Below are positions 35,190-44,186 of a DNA stretch of 64,000 nt, piece by piece. Under the pieces are notes generated by a model. The model saw nothing but the letters and a program-made list of their open reading frames with translations, was not told where the DNA came from and did no database searches. Source of the DNA: Hyphomonadaceae bacterium UBA7672 (GTDB lineage: Bacteria; Pseudomonadota; Alphaproteobacteria; Caulobacterales; Hyphomonadaceae); the NCBI GenBank assembly GCA_002483135.1, contig DLHI01000024.1, positions 62,001 to 126,000 on the forward strand. The letters are read 5' to 3'. Within the stretch, counting starts at the first letter, position 1. Each line of letters starts with the position of its first letter. The position numbers and the translations under genes were made by a program.

Positions 35190-36658
35190 CGGGTACGAAC
35201 CCTGTCCACCGCTTTCTTCCACGCAGCAACGCGAGATGCGCGTTCTGTTGCGGCCATCTTCGGTGCGAACTTGCGGTCCAGCCTCCAGAGGGCGGCGGCT
35301 TCGTTCAGGGAGCTGAACTCGCCGGCGCCCACTGCAGCGAGGATGGCGGCGCCCAACACTGTCGTCTCGACGTTCTTTGGGCGAACGACTTCGATGCCGA
35401 GAATGTCGGACATGAATTGCAGCAGCCAGTCATTGCGTGACATGCCGCCGTCGACGCGCAAGGTCTGCGGCGCGACGCCGTCCTTCGCCATGGCTTCGAG
35501 GAGTTCGGCGGTCTGGAAGGCGGCGCTTTCGAGGGCTGCACGGGCGATATGCGCGATGGTGGAGCCGCGCTGGAGGCCAAGGATGGCGCCGCGCGCATCG
35601 GAATCCCAGTGCGGCGCGCCGAGGCCGGTGAAGGCGGGGACGAGGTGGACGCCTGCCGTGTCGTCGATGGCGGCGGCGAGTTCTCCGGCGTGCGCGCCGT
35701 CGCGTATGATCTTCATTTCATCGCGGAGCCACTGGATGGTGGAGCCTGCGGAAAGGATGGAGCCTTCGAGCGCGTAGGTGGTCTGCCCCGCCACGCGATA
35801 GGCGATGGTGGCGAGCAGGCGCGAGGTGGAGCGCTTGAGTTCGGGGCCAGTGTTGAGCACGAGGAAGGCGCCGGTGCCATAGGTGGACTTGACGTCGCCC
35901 GCGTTGAAGCCCGCCTGCCCGACAAGCGCCGCCTGCTGGTCGCCCGCGACGCCGCGAATGGGAAGCGATGGGCCGAAGATGTCGGAGACGCCGAAGTCGG
36001 CGGCGCTGTCCTTCACCTCGGGCAACAGGTTCATCGGCACGTTGAAGAGCGCGCAGAGATCGGCATCCCAGCGCCCGTGGCGAATGTCGTAGATGGCTGT
36101 GCGCGAGGCGTTGGTGGCGTCGGTGGCGTGGACCTGCCCGCCGGTCAACCGCCAGATCAGAAAGCAGTCGATTGTTCCGGCGGCAAGCTCGCCGCGTTTG
36201 GCGCGTTCGCGCGCGCCGGGAACCTGGTCGAGTATCCAGCTGATCTTCGAGGCGGAGAAATAGGGGTCGAGCACGAGGCCCGTGCGTTCGGAGACCATCG
36301 CCTCGTGGCCTTGGGCTGCGAGTTCCTGCGTGCGCGAGGCTGTACGCCGGTCCTGCCAGACGATGGCGTTGTGGATCGCCTCGCCCGTCTTGCGATCCCA
36401 GACCACAACGGTCTCGCGCTGGTTGGTGACGCCGATGGCGGCGATTTTCTGGCCGTTCAGGCGTTCGATAGTCTGTTCCGCCGTACGGCGCTGGGTGCGC
36501 CAGATCGCTTCGGGATCATGCTCGACCCAGCCGGACTGCGGGAATATCTGCGGGAATTCTTCCTGCGCCGAGGCGATCACCCGCCCGTCGAGGCCGATGG
36601 CCATGGCGCGGCTGGATGTGGTGCCCTGATCAAGCGCAAGGATGACGCCTTTGCTCAT
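35186..36658 (-). CDS. glpK: Glycerol kinase
   Basis: 490 residues. DQGTTSSRAMAI near the N-terminus is the ATP-binding P1 motif of the FGGY family. GVTNQRETVVVWD and the C-terminal ALEGSILSAGSTIQWLRD, MSRNDWLLQFMSDILG blocks match glycerol kinase. It phosphorylates glycerol to glycerol-3-phosphate. Both ends overlap neighbours by 4 bp (GNAT before, lipoprotein after). No glpD, glpF or glpR is near, so the operon setting with ast genes is unusual. Confidence 0.95.
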   Translation of the reverse strand: MSKGVILALDQGTTSSRAMAIGLDGRVIASAQEEFPQIFPQSGWVEHDPEAIWRTQRRTAEQTIERLNGQKIAAIGVTNQRETVVVWDRKTGEAIHNAIVWQDRRTASRTQELAAQGHEAMVSERTGLVLDPYFSASKISWILDQVPGARERAKRGELAAGTIDCFLIWRLTGGQVHATDATNASRTAIYDIRHGRWDADLCALFNVPMNLLPEVKDSAADFGVSDIFGPSLPIRGVAGDQQAALVGQAGFNAGDVKSTYGTGAFLVLNTGPELKRSTSRLLATIAYRVAGQTTYALEGSILSAGSTIQWLRDEMKIIRDGAHAGELAAAIDDTAGVHLVPAFTGLGAPHWDSDARGAILGLQRGSTIAHIARAALESAAFQTAELLEAMAKDGVAPQTLRVDGGMSRNDWLLQFMSDILGIEVVRPKNVETTVLGAAILAAVGAGEFSSLNEAAALWRLDRKFAPKMAATERASRVAAWKKAVDRVRTR

Positions 36659-37200
36659 GACGGCCTCCGGCGTTCGAACTGGATCGTCGGGACGGTCTTG
36701 TAGACGGAACGCGCACGTTCAGTGAATCCGAACCTATGCGCCAGCTTGATCGAAGGAGCGTTGTCCGGATCGATGAGCGCCACGAGGCAGGCGCCGCCCA
36801 GATGCTGCTTCTCCCACGCCAGCACGGCTTCCAGCGCTTCGCTCGCATAACCCTTGCCATGCGCCTCAGGCAGCAAGGCCCACCCCACTTCGCGATCTTC
36901 GCCGAAGGGGGGATCAATGTCGCGCCTGGCGTCCATGATGCCGATCTCACCGATCAGCCTGGCCGAAGCCTTGTCCTCGATGATCCAGAAGCCGTGGCCG
37001 AGCAGCGCCCACGAACCTGCGTAACGCTGGATACGCTGCCAGACTTCTTCGCCGGTATAGGCGCGGCCGCCGATGAAACGTGTCACGATGGGATCGTTCC
37101 ACATCGGCAGGCAGGCGTCGAAATCCGCCGCCGTATGCGCGCGCAGGCGCAGGCGCGCCGATTCAACGACCGGCGCGCGCTCAAACCCGCTGGAAGTCAT
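36655..37200 (-). CDS. GNAT family N-acetyltransferase (RimJ/RimL-like)
   Basis: 181 residues. The acetyl-CoA loop is in LLPEAHGKGYASEALEAVLAW (the R/Q-x-x-G-x-G/A type) and the end block PDNAPSIKLAHRFGFTERA matches RimJ-type acetyltransferases. The ATG at 37200 overlaps astB by 20 bp; the longer frame to 37278 would sit inside it. It also overlaps glpK by 4 bp. Acceptor unknown. Confidence 0.85.
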   Translation of the reverse strand: MTSSGFERAPVVESARLRLRAHTAADFDACLPMWNDPIVTRFIGGRAYTGEEVWQRIQRYAGSWALLGHGFWIIEDKASARLIGEIGIMDARRDIDPPFGEDREVGWALLPEAHGKGYASEALEAVLAWEKQHLGGACLVALIDPDNAPSIKLAHRFGFTERARSVYKTVPTIQFERRRPS

Positions 37201-38533
37201 GCACGGCTCCGAGTTGCAGCACCTGCCCGATTTCGTCCAGCGCCGTGCGGCATTCGTCAAGCAGCGCGGGATCGGCAAGGTCGGCCGGCGCGAGGCGGTC
37301 GCGGTAGCGGCGGCTGACGATGGCTTCGAGGGCGTCGATGCGCGCTTCGTCGACGAGGCAGCGGCCGCCGATCGCGGCGAGTTCGTCGGGCGTCAGCACC
37401 ACACGCAGGCGCAGGCAGGCGGGGCCGCCGCCATTGCGCATAGACTGCCGGAGATCGAGATAGTGGGCCTCGCGGATGGGGCCGTTGCTGGCCAGCACGC
37501 GATCGACGAACGCCTTGGCGCGCGGGGTCTCTTCCGCCTCGCGCGGCAGGACGAGCGCCATGCCGCCACCGGGCAGCGAGATGATCTGGGAGTTGAAGAG
37601 ATAGGATTTCACCGCCTCGGGCAGCGTGAGTTCGGCTTCGGGGGCTTCGAGCAGGATGGGGTCGAACTCGCGGGCAGCGCAGGCGCGCTTGAGGGTTTCG
37701 AGGAAGGCGCCGCGCTGCTCGAACGCCTGGCCGTGATACATCAACACGGGGCCATTCGAGACGGCGACCACGTCGTTGTGGAAGGCGCCGGCGTCGATGG
37801 CGGTCTTACTCTGCTGCGTGAGCACGGCGCCGCCGCCGGTCCACAACTGGTGTTGCGTGGCGACGACGTGGCTGGCTTCCATCGCCTGACGCGCCGCGAA
37901 GCCGCTGGCGCCGCCCTTGGCGAAAGCGGAGCGGCCATAGACGAAGACCTCCACGCCGCGCGTCCCATGTGAGGCGGCGAGCCGGCAGTGGTTGGCGGCG
38001 CCTTCGTCTCCGAACGCATGGAACGGAACGGCGTCGTGGACGGTGAATTTTGATTTGTCCGCGAAGATCGCACGCAGGACGCGCGTGGTGGTGTCGACTT
38101 CGAGCGCGCGATGGAAATGGGAGGAAAGGTTGGCGGGCGTGAAGTGCACCTTGCCATCGCCTGTATCCGCAGATGGCGAGACGGTCGCGGCGTTGGCCGT
38201 CCACATCGCGGAGGCCGACGACACGTTGGCGAGGAGGACGGGGTTGGCGCGCGCTGCAGTGGACATGACCTGCGCATCGGATCCGGCAAAGCCCATCTTG
38301 CGCAGCGCGTGGACGTGGGGCCGCTCCTGGGGCGGCAGGCAGCCCTGCACCAGCCCCTGGCGCAGCATCCAGCGCATCTTCGAGAGGCCCTGCAACGCGG
38401 CCTCCCGGGGATTGGAGACCTGACCTTCATTGGCGGCGGCGGCGAGATTCCCCTGCGCAAGACCGCCATAATTATGGGTCGGCCCGACAAGGCCGTCGAA
38501 ATTCACTTCCGTTGCAGCGGGCACCGGGGGCAT
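37181..38533 (-). CDS. astB: N-succinylarginine dihydrolase
   Basis: 450 residues. Begins EVNFDGLVGPTHNYGGLA with GNLAAAANEGQVSNPREAA, the family's start. The catalytic Cys is likely the one in GGGPACLRLRVVL near the C-terminal end, with PFHAFGDEGAANH providing the His/Glu region. It converts N2-succinylarginine to succinylornithine plus ammonia and CO2 in the arginine succinyltransferase pathway. astA and astD lie upstream on the same strand; astC and astE are not in the window. Confidence 0.95.
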   Translation of the reverse strand: MPPVPAATEVNFDGLVGPTHNYGGLAQGNLAAAANEGQVSNPREAALQGLSKMRWMLRQGLVQGCLPPQERPHVHALRKMGFAGSDAQVMSTAARANPVLLANVSSASAMWTANAATVSPSADTGDGKVHFTPANLSSHFHRALEVDTTTRVLRAIFADKSKFTVHDAVPFHAFGDEGAANHCRLAASHGTRGVEVFVYGRSAFAKGGASGFAARQAMEASHVVATQHQLWTGGGAVLTQQSKTAIDAGAFHNDVVAVSNGPVLMYHGQAFEQRGAFLETLKRACAAREFDPILLEAPEAELTLPEAVKSYLFNSQIISLPGGGMALVLPREAEETPRAKAFVDRVLASNGPIREAHYLDLRQSMRNGGGPACLRLRVVLTPDELAAIGGRCLVDEARIDALEAIVSRRYRDRLAPADLADPALLDECRTALDEIGQVLQLGAVHDFQRV

Positions 38534-38573
38534 CGTTCGTTCCTGCAGTATCCGTGGGGAATACTGCCACGGG

Positions 38574-40070
38574 TCAGGAGCAGAGCGCCATCATGATCTG
38601 GGCATAGCCCTTGATCATCCGCCCGAGATTTTCGACCGACAGCCGCTCATTCGTGCCGTGAAAGCCGTTGAGGTCTGTGTCGTCGTAGATCGCGGGCGCG
38701 AAACGATAGATGGCATCCTTGCTGATCGCGGACGCATAGCGCGCATCCGTGGCGCCGATGACGAGCGCGGGGGCGACAGGAACCTCGCCGCCGCCGGTGG
38801 CGCGCGCAACGGCTTCGAGCACGCGATAGGCCTCGCTGTCAGTGGCGGACACGGGCGAGGGTTCGGAGCCGATGCCGTCTTCGTAAGGCGCGACGGTCAG
38901 GCCCTCGATGTGTGCGGTGACATCCTTCACATGCTGCGTGACCGACGCGACCGTGTCGTTGGGATGGACGCGGAAATTGACCACGGCGCTTGCGCGCTGG
39001 GGCAGGACGTTGTCCTTGATCGAGCCGGTCAGCATGGTGGGCGCCGTCGTGGTGCGGACGATGGCGTTGGCGGAGGCGTCGCCGCCGACCTGCCCTGCGA
39101 TGACCGAGCCCAGCAGCCACTGGTTCGCGAACGCCATCTTTGTCATGAACGGAAGATCGGGCGAGACGGCCTGGATCATCTCGTTGAAGGGCGCCGCCGA
39201 AAGATCGGCCGGCATCTGGTTCTCCTCCAGCGCAACCAGCGCACGGGCGATGCGCACGGCGCCGCTTTCGCGTGGCGGACGCGAGGAGTGCCCGCCTTCC
39301 GTGGTCGCGGTGATCGAGAGGGAGATGTAGCCCTTCTCGGCGACGCCGATCAGCGCGGCAGGCTTGCCGGTGAGCGGATAGTTGTCGAGGACAGCGTAGC
39401 CTTCGTCGAGCACCATGGCCGGCGTGACGTTGCGCGATTTCAGGAGCGCAAAGATCGCCTCCGCGCCACGGCCAGAGACTTCCTCGTCATGGCCGAAGGC
39501 GAAAATAACGGTGCGCTTGGGCGTCCAGCCGGATTTCGTGAGCGCATCGCCGGCTTCGAGGATGGCGATGAGCGATCCCTTGTCGTCCATCGCGCCGCGG
39601 CCCCAGATGTAGCCGTCAGCGACCACGCCGCCGAAAGGACCGTGGGTCCAGTCGGCGTCAGTACCCGGATTGACCGGCACGACGTCCTGGTGGGCCATGA
39701 GGATGACAGGCGGAAGCGACGGATCGGTCCCGGCCCAGGTCATCAGCATGGCGTGGGTCTCGACCTTCTCCATCGTCATCTTCGCGAAGATGGCGGGATA
39801 GCGCGCCCTCAGGGCAGCTTCGAGATCGATCCACGGCTGGTCGGCGCCGGGCTTGGGATCGCCGGATGCGTAGGTGACGGTCTGGATGCGGATCGCCGCG
39901 CCGAGGCTTTCTGCGGCGGCAGCGACATCGACGGCTGGGGGCTCGGGAAGCGTGATGGCGGCTTGCGCGCTGGTCTTCGGACCGAACTGCGAGGTGTTCC
40001 ACAACACGACGGCTACCAGGATGGCGACAACCGCCGCGACGCCGCCGAGGATTTTCAAAGCCAGTTTCAT
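38574..40070 (-). CDS. M20 family peptidase with N-terminal membrane anchor (carboxypeptidase S-like)
   Basis: 498 residues. Residues 1-25 (ALKILGGVAAVVAILVAVVL) form a membrane anchor; the catalytic part should be periplasmic. Zinc-site blocks of clan MH are visible: ILMAHQDVVPVNPG with a GAMDDKGSL element, HDEEVSGRGAEAIF and EGGHSSRPP. It resembles CPS1-type peptidases that cut or form acylated amino acids. It lies 40 bp before astB; a role in supplying amino acids to the pathway is possible. Confidence 0.9.
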   Translation of the reverse strand: MKLALKILGGVAAVVAILVAVVLWNTSQFGPKTSAQAAITLPEPPAVDVAAAAESLGAAIRIQTVTYASGDPKPGADQPWIDLEAALRARYPAIFAKMTMEKVETHAMLMTWAGTDPSLPPVILMAHQDVVPVNPGTDADWTHGPFGGVVADGYIWGRGAMDDKGSLIAILEAGDALTKSGWTPKRTVIFAFGHDEEVSGRGAEAIFALLKSRNVTPAMVLDEGYAVLDNYPLTGKPAALIGVAEKGYISLSITATTEGGHSSRPPRESGAVRIARALVALEENQMPADLSAAPFNEMIQAVSPDLPFMTKMAFANQWLLGSVIAGQVGGDASANAIVRTTTAPTMLTGSIKDNVLPQRASAVVNFRVHPNDTVASVTQHVKDVTAHIEGLTVAPYEDGIGSEPSPVSATDSEAYRVLEAVARATGGGEVPVAPALVIGATDARYASAISKDAIYRFAPAIYDDTDLNGFHGTNERLSVENLGRMIKGYAQIMMALCS

Positions 40071-40198
40071 GCGCTTACCCGCCCGCCGTTTCGTCCTTGC
40101 CTGACTTAAGACAGTGTCCAGCGGCGGCGGTCAACTCGACGTAACGAAAACCGCGAGCGCCTCAGAGTGTGATCAGTTGGCAGGTGGCGAGCGCTCTG

Positions 40199-40325
40199 GC
40201 TCCGCTCATGCTGACGAAAGTCAGCATCCAGGAACGGTCAAGCGGTAGGAACTGGCTTGAAGCTTCACGTCCGAACAAGCCTCGCCGTCAGCCCTGGGTC
40301 CTGACTTTCGTCAGGACGAGCGGGG
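40199..40325. repeat. 127-bp double-hairpin intergenic repeat, copy 2
   Basis: Starts GCTCCGCTCAT and ends GTCAGGACGAGCGGGG. Hairpins ATGCTGAC-GAAA-GTCAGCAT (40208-40227) and GTCCTGAC-TTTC-GTCAGGAC (40298-40317). Same length and orientation as the copy at 31562, with about 60-70 bp of less-conserved sequence between the hairpins. Confidence 0.85.
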
Positions 40326-40359
40326 ATGGCGCCGAGCTTCCAACCGATCTGATCGCGCT

Positions 40360-41841
40360 TTAGGACTTCAGACCCACAATCGCCTCATCATCCTTCACAG
40401 CGCCGGGCGCGATGAGGCTGGCCATGGGCCATGCACTGTAATCCGCCGCATAGTATCCGGCGGGGCGATGGTTGCCTGACTGGCCGACACCGCCGAAGGG
40501 GGCGGCGCCCGATGCGCCCGTGGTCTGGCGGTTCCAGTTCAGCACGCCGGCGCGGACTTCGGCTTCGAAACGCTGGAAGAGGTCGGCGCTGTCGGAGATC
40601 AGGCCAGCGGCGAGGCCGAATTTCGTGTTGTTGGCTTCATCAAGTGCTGCGTCGAAGTCGGCGACGCGAATGATCTGGAGAAGCGGACCGAAAGTTTCCT
40701 CGTCGCGGCGCTCGGGCAGCGCGGTGACGTCGATCAGGCCGGGCGAGACATAGGCGGGGCCAACGGGAAGCTGCTTCGCCTCGCGGATGGCGATCCCGCC
40801 ATTGCCGAGCCACGCGGATTGGGTCGCAAGAACCTGTTGCGCGGCGTGCGCGGAGATGAGCGGACCGATGAAGGGCTGAGGCTGGGCGTCGGGCCTGTCC
40901 ACGACGATGCGGTCGATCAGAGCGGTGAGCGCGCCGATCACGGCATCGCCTTCCGCGCCCTGTTTCACGATCAGGCGGCGCGCGCAGGTGCAGCGCTGGC
41001 CGGAGGTGATGTAGGCGGATTTGACGATCAGCTTTGCGGTGGAGTCGAGATCGGCGGCGTCCCACACCACCAGCGGATTGTTACCGCCGAGTTCGAGCGC
41101 GACGATCTTCTCGAGCTTGCCGCCCAATGCGCGGTGGATGGCCCTGCCCGCCGGAACGCCGCCGGTGAACAGCACGCCATCGACGCCGTCATGCGCGACC
41201 AGCTGCTCGGCCGGCGCGCGGGCGCCTTGCAGCAGGTTGATTACGCCCGCCGGAATGCCCGCCTCTTGCCACAGGCGCAGCGTGAATTCGGCGACTTCGG
41301 GCGTCTGTTCGGAAGGCTTGAAGATGACCGTGTTGCCCGCGATCAGCGCGGGCATGATGTGGCCGTTGGGCAGGTGTCCGGGGAAGTTGAACGGGCCGAG
41401 CACGGCCATCACGCCATGCGGATGGTGGCTGATGCGCGCGGTGAAGGCGCCCGCCGGCGCCTCCCTGGTTGGCGTGCGTTCCTGATAGGCTTTAACTGAA
41501 AGCTCTGCCTTGCCGACCATGGCGGCGGCTTCTGTGGCGGCGTCCCACAATGGCTTGCCCGTCGCGCGCGAGATGACGGATGCCATGTCGGCCTTGCGCG
41601 CATCCACCAGCTTCGCGAAGGCGCGGACCGTCGCGATGCGTTCGTCGATTGGGCGGCGACGCCAGGCTGGCAGCGCCGCGCGCGCGGCGGCCACGGCTGC
41701 ATCCGCATCCGCAGCGCTGGCTTCATGGCCGCGCCAGACTTCCGCGCCATCTGCCGGCGAGATCGAAGCGAACGAGACGCCGCCGCCCAGTTTCCACTGG
41801 CCGTTGATGAAGCACTCGCCTGTGAATGCGGGCAGACTCAT
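40360..41841 (-). CDS. astD: Succinylglutamate semialdehyde dehydrogenase
   Basis: 493 residues, aldehyde dehydrogenase superfamily. The catalytic Cys is in SGQRCTCARRLIVK, typical of AstD, with LELGGNNPLVV carrying the catalytic Glu. FKPSEQTPEVAEF is the NAD site. It oxidises succinylglutamate semialdehyde to succinylglutamate. Its start overlaps the astA stop by 4 bp. A 127-bp repeat and 289 bp separate it from the M20 gene downstream. Confidence 0.96.
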   Translation of the reverse strand: MSLPAFTGECFINGQWKLGGGVSFASISPADGAEVWRGHEASAADADAAVAAARAALPAWRRRPIDERIATVRAFAKLVDARKADMASVISRATGKPLWDAATEAAAMVGKAELSVKAYQERTPTREAPAGAFTARISHHPHGVMAVLGPFNFPGHLPNGHIMPALIAGNTVIFKPSEQTPEVAEFTLRLWQEAGIPAGVINLLQGARAPAEQLVAHDGVDGVLFTGGVPAGRAIHRALGGKLEKIVALELGGNNPLVVWDAADLDSTAKLIVKSAYITSGQRCTCARRLIVKQGAEGDAVIGALTALIDRIVVDRPDAQPQPFIGPLISAHAAQQVLATQSAWLGNGGIAIREAKQLPVGPAYVSPGLIDVTALPERRDEETFGPLLQIIRVADFDAALDEANNTKFGLAAGLISDSADLFQRFEAEVRAGVLNWNRQTTGASGAAPFGGVGQSGNHRPAGYYAADYSAWPMASLIAPGAVKDDEAIVGLKS

Positions 41842-42845
41842 GAGCGCGAGGCCTTCAGCCGGTAGACAGCGACCTCACCGTCGGACTCGACGCCTATCCG
41901 CGCGAGGACTGCTGCAGGGTCATCGCCCGCCATGAATTGCGTCACGGCGAAACGGTCAAGCCCGGGATTGGCGGCGAGGCCGGCGGCGGGGCGCGGACCT
42001 TTTAGGAACTCGGACGCAGGCATACGGACGGTCTCGCGCACTGTGTCGATATGGTCGATGAAGGCTTCGACGGTCGGGCCTGCGTCGAAAATGTCCACCA
42101 CGTCGTTGTAGCGGAAGCCCTGCGCCATCAGCATGGCGTAGGCCGGCTCGGCGTCGGGGTGCGGGCGGGCGATGACGCGCCGCGCCTCGTCCGGCAGGAG
42201 CGAGGTATAGATCGGATAGCGTGGCATCAGGTCTGCGATGAAGCGGTGGTCGCGAGCGCTCAGCGAATCCGCATGACGGTATTCCATGCGGAAGAACTTC
42301 GCGCCGACCGCGTCCCAGAAGGGCGAGCGGCCCGCCGGGTCAGTGAATCCGCGAATCTCCGCCATCGCCTTGGGACCGAAGCGGATCGGGTCGGCGGCGA
42401 TTAGCATGAGCCGCGCAAACGACAGCAGGCGGCCACGGCCGCCGCCCCGCGCCTTGCGCTCGATGAACAGCGTGCCGAGTTCTGAATCGCCATGGTAGTC
42501 GTTCACGAGGAACAACAGGTCGAGCTCGACCTTCACGTTCTGCTCGGGCGAGACCTTGGCGTCGCGGGAGATGCGATAGGAGTAGAAAGGACGCTCGACG
42601 CCCAGATTGGTGAAGATGCTGGCTGTGCCCAGAAGCTCGCCGTCTTCTTCCATAACCAGAAAGTAGCACTCGTTCTGCGGCGGCAGCGACCCGCGCGCGA
42701 AGGCAGCCAGCGAGCGCTCGATGCGAGCGGCCATCGCCTCGCGCGAGGATGGCATGGTGAGCATGCCCGGATCGACGCGCGCAATCATGCCCTCGAGCCT
42801 GTCGAGGTCGTTCCGGTTGGCGGGGCGGACGATGGCTGTGGTCAT
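41838..42845 (-). CDS. astA: Arginine N-succinyltransferase
   Basis: 335 residues. The AstA family opens IVRPANRNDLDRLEGMI and has FFRMEYRHADSLSA, KMPARYPIYTSLLP-like FIADLMPRYPIYTSLLPDEA and FRYNDVVDIFDAGPTVEA. It transfers a succinyl group from succinyl-CoA to arginine, the first step of the pathway. The start lies 8 bp after the Yip1-type gene and the stop overlaps astD by 4 bp, so Yip1-astA-astD are one operon. Confidence 0.95.
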   Translation of the reverse strand: MTTAIVRPANRNDLDRLEGMIARVDPGMLTMPSSREAMAARIERSLAAFARGSLPPQNECYFLVMEEDGELLGTASIFTNLGVERPFYSYRISRDAKVSPEQNVKVELDLLFLVNDYHGDSELGTLFIERKARGGGRGRLLSFARLMLIAADPIRFGPKAMAEIRGFTDPAGRSPFWDAVGAKFFRMEYRHADSLSARDHRFIADLMPRYPIYTSLLPDEARRVIARPHPDAEPAYAMLMAQGFRYNDVVDIFDAGPTVEAFIDHIDTVRETVRMPASEFLKGPRPAAGLAANPGLDRFAVTQFMAGDDPAAVLARIGVESDGEVAVYRLKASRS

Positions 42846-42853
42846 GCGCCTGC

Positions 42854-43987
42854 CTAGCTCTCGGCGGCGAATTGCGCCAGCGTTTCGCGACCAAAGAGTT
42901 CCACGGCGGCTTTCATCTCATCTGCCGTCACGCCGCCGCCACCGGAAACCCTGACGTAAAGCCTGTCCTCGGCGAGACGAGCATAGGAACCCGTTTTCGA
43001 GGCCACATCCCATTCGGAAGAAATGATTGCGCCATCGATCCGCACGCGCCGGGAATATCCGTCCGCCGTTTCACGCGAGTATTCCGACGTCGCAGGTCCG
43101 CCGAAGCCAATGGCTTGCGCAATGGATGGCGAATAGACGATCTGCAGCGACAGGTGTTTCGGCCCGCCCCGATACTCGGCCTCCAGCCTGATCGTGCGCT
43201 GCCCGGCAACACCCTGACGCTCGAAGCCCACCGAGACGCGGTTGATCCCCGCAAGCGTTTGCGGCGCTGCGCCTCGCAGGTCGCTTCCAAGAACGATTCC
43301 CGGCGCGCCTGGCGACAGGACGCCGGCAGAATTTGAACTTGCCGGAGCGTTTCTGGAGGCCGGCGCCGCCGAGTCGAACAAGGACAGCCGCGGCAGGCCC
43401 GGAAACAGGTTGCCAGACGGCGCAGCGGCCAGCATCGCGACGAGCCCAACGATCAGCGCAAGGAGAATGGCGGCAAGCGTGGTCACGATCGAGAAATTGA
43501 CCGCCGATTTCTCTGGCGGATGCATCAGGCGTGGCGCGCCGAGAAACAGGAGATACAGGCTGTAGGTCGCCCCCAACAGTGCGAAGATCTGCAGCGCTGG
43601 CGCCATCGCGAGCATGCCCGCCACCATCGCTGCGGTGATCGAGTAGGCCGACACCTTGAAGGCCTGCCGGTAGTTGTGAGTTCCTCCAAAGCGCGGCGAC
43701 AGCCAGTCGACCACCAGTGCGAACACGAAGACGGCGCCCAGCGTGAGAACAAAGAACAGCGCCGCGGAGATCGACACATCCAGCAGCGGCGCGCGGTGAA
43801 GCTGTCCGCCCGCCTGCACGCCCACAAGCGCCAGCGCCACGATGATCGCTACAGTGGGAATAAGCGCCAAAGGCCCGACATAAGTCAGCGCCAACCGGAT
43901 TGGCGTGGCCTCTTCGCGGTCGATGACGGTCCACTCGGCGGCAGGCGCAATCAGCAGGTTCGCCACCCGCCTCAAGCTCGCCATCAT
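42854..43987 (-). CDS. Yip1-like multi-pass membrane protein
   Basis: 378 residues, starting MMASLRRVANLLIAP at 43987; GGAGC is just ahead. Residues 1-200 carry a Yip1-like domain with about five membrane segments (ALTYVGPLALIPTVAIIVAL, FFVLTLGAVFVFALVVDWL, TAAMVAGMLAMAPALQIFAL, FSIVTTLAAILLALIVGLVA). The C-terminal half is soluble, with a Ser/Pro-rich linker. The longer frame to 44188 has no protein-like start. Function unknown. It leads astA by 8 bp, so it may be cotranscribed with it. Confidence 0.75.
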   Translation of the reverse strand: MMASLRRVANLLIAPAAEWTVIDREEATPIRLALTYVGPLALIPTVAIIVALALVGVQAGGQLHRAPLLDVSISAALFFVLTLGAVFVFALVVDWLSPRFGGTHNYRQAFKVSAYSITAAMVAGMLAMAPALQIFALLGATYSLYLLFLGAPRLMHPPEKSAVNFSIVTTLAAILLALIVGLVAMLAAAPSGNLFPGLPRLSLFDSAAPASRNAPASSNSAGVLSPGAPGIVLGSDLRGAAPQTLAGINRVSVGFERQGVAGQRTIRLEAEYRGGPKHLSLQIVYSPSIAQAIGFGGPATSEYSRETADGYSRRVRIDGAIISSEWDVASKTGSYARLAEDRLYVRVSGGGGVTADEMKAAVELFGRETLAQFAAES

Positions 43988-44186
43988 GCTCCGCCCCTTC
44001 TCGACATTTTCCCAGATTAGCCGCCCGGACCGCGGGTTGATAGGTTTGGCGGGGCGAAAATCCCTTTGGCAGGCGACAATAGAGCCCACTGGCGCTTTTC
44101 CGCGGGCCCGTGTAACCAGTGCGGAAACTGGCGAGTTTCGAGTGAATCGGGCTCCGTCGGTGTAGAAGCGCCTGGGTTCAAAATAC

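Noticed and set aside
38574..40070. M20 peptidase as a replacement for the missing AstE
   Set aside because: The N-terminal membrane anchor puts the catalytic domain outside the cytoplasm, while succinylglutamate is made inside; the similarity is to CPS1-type peptidases.
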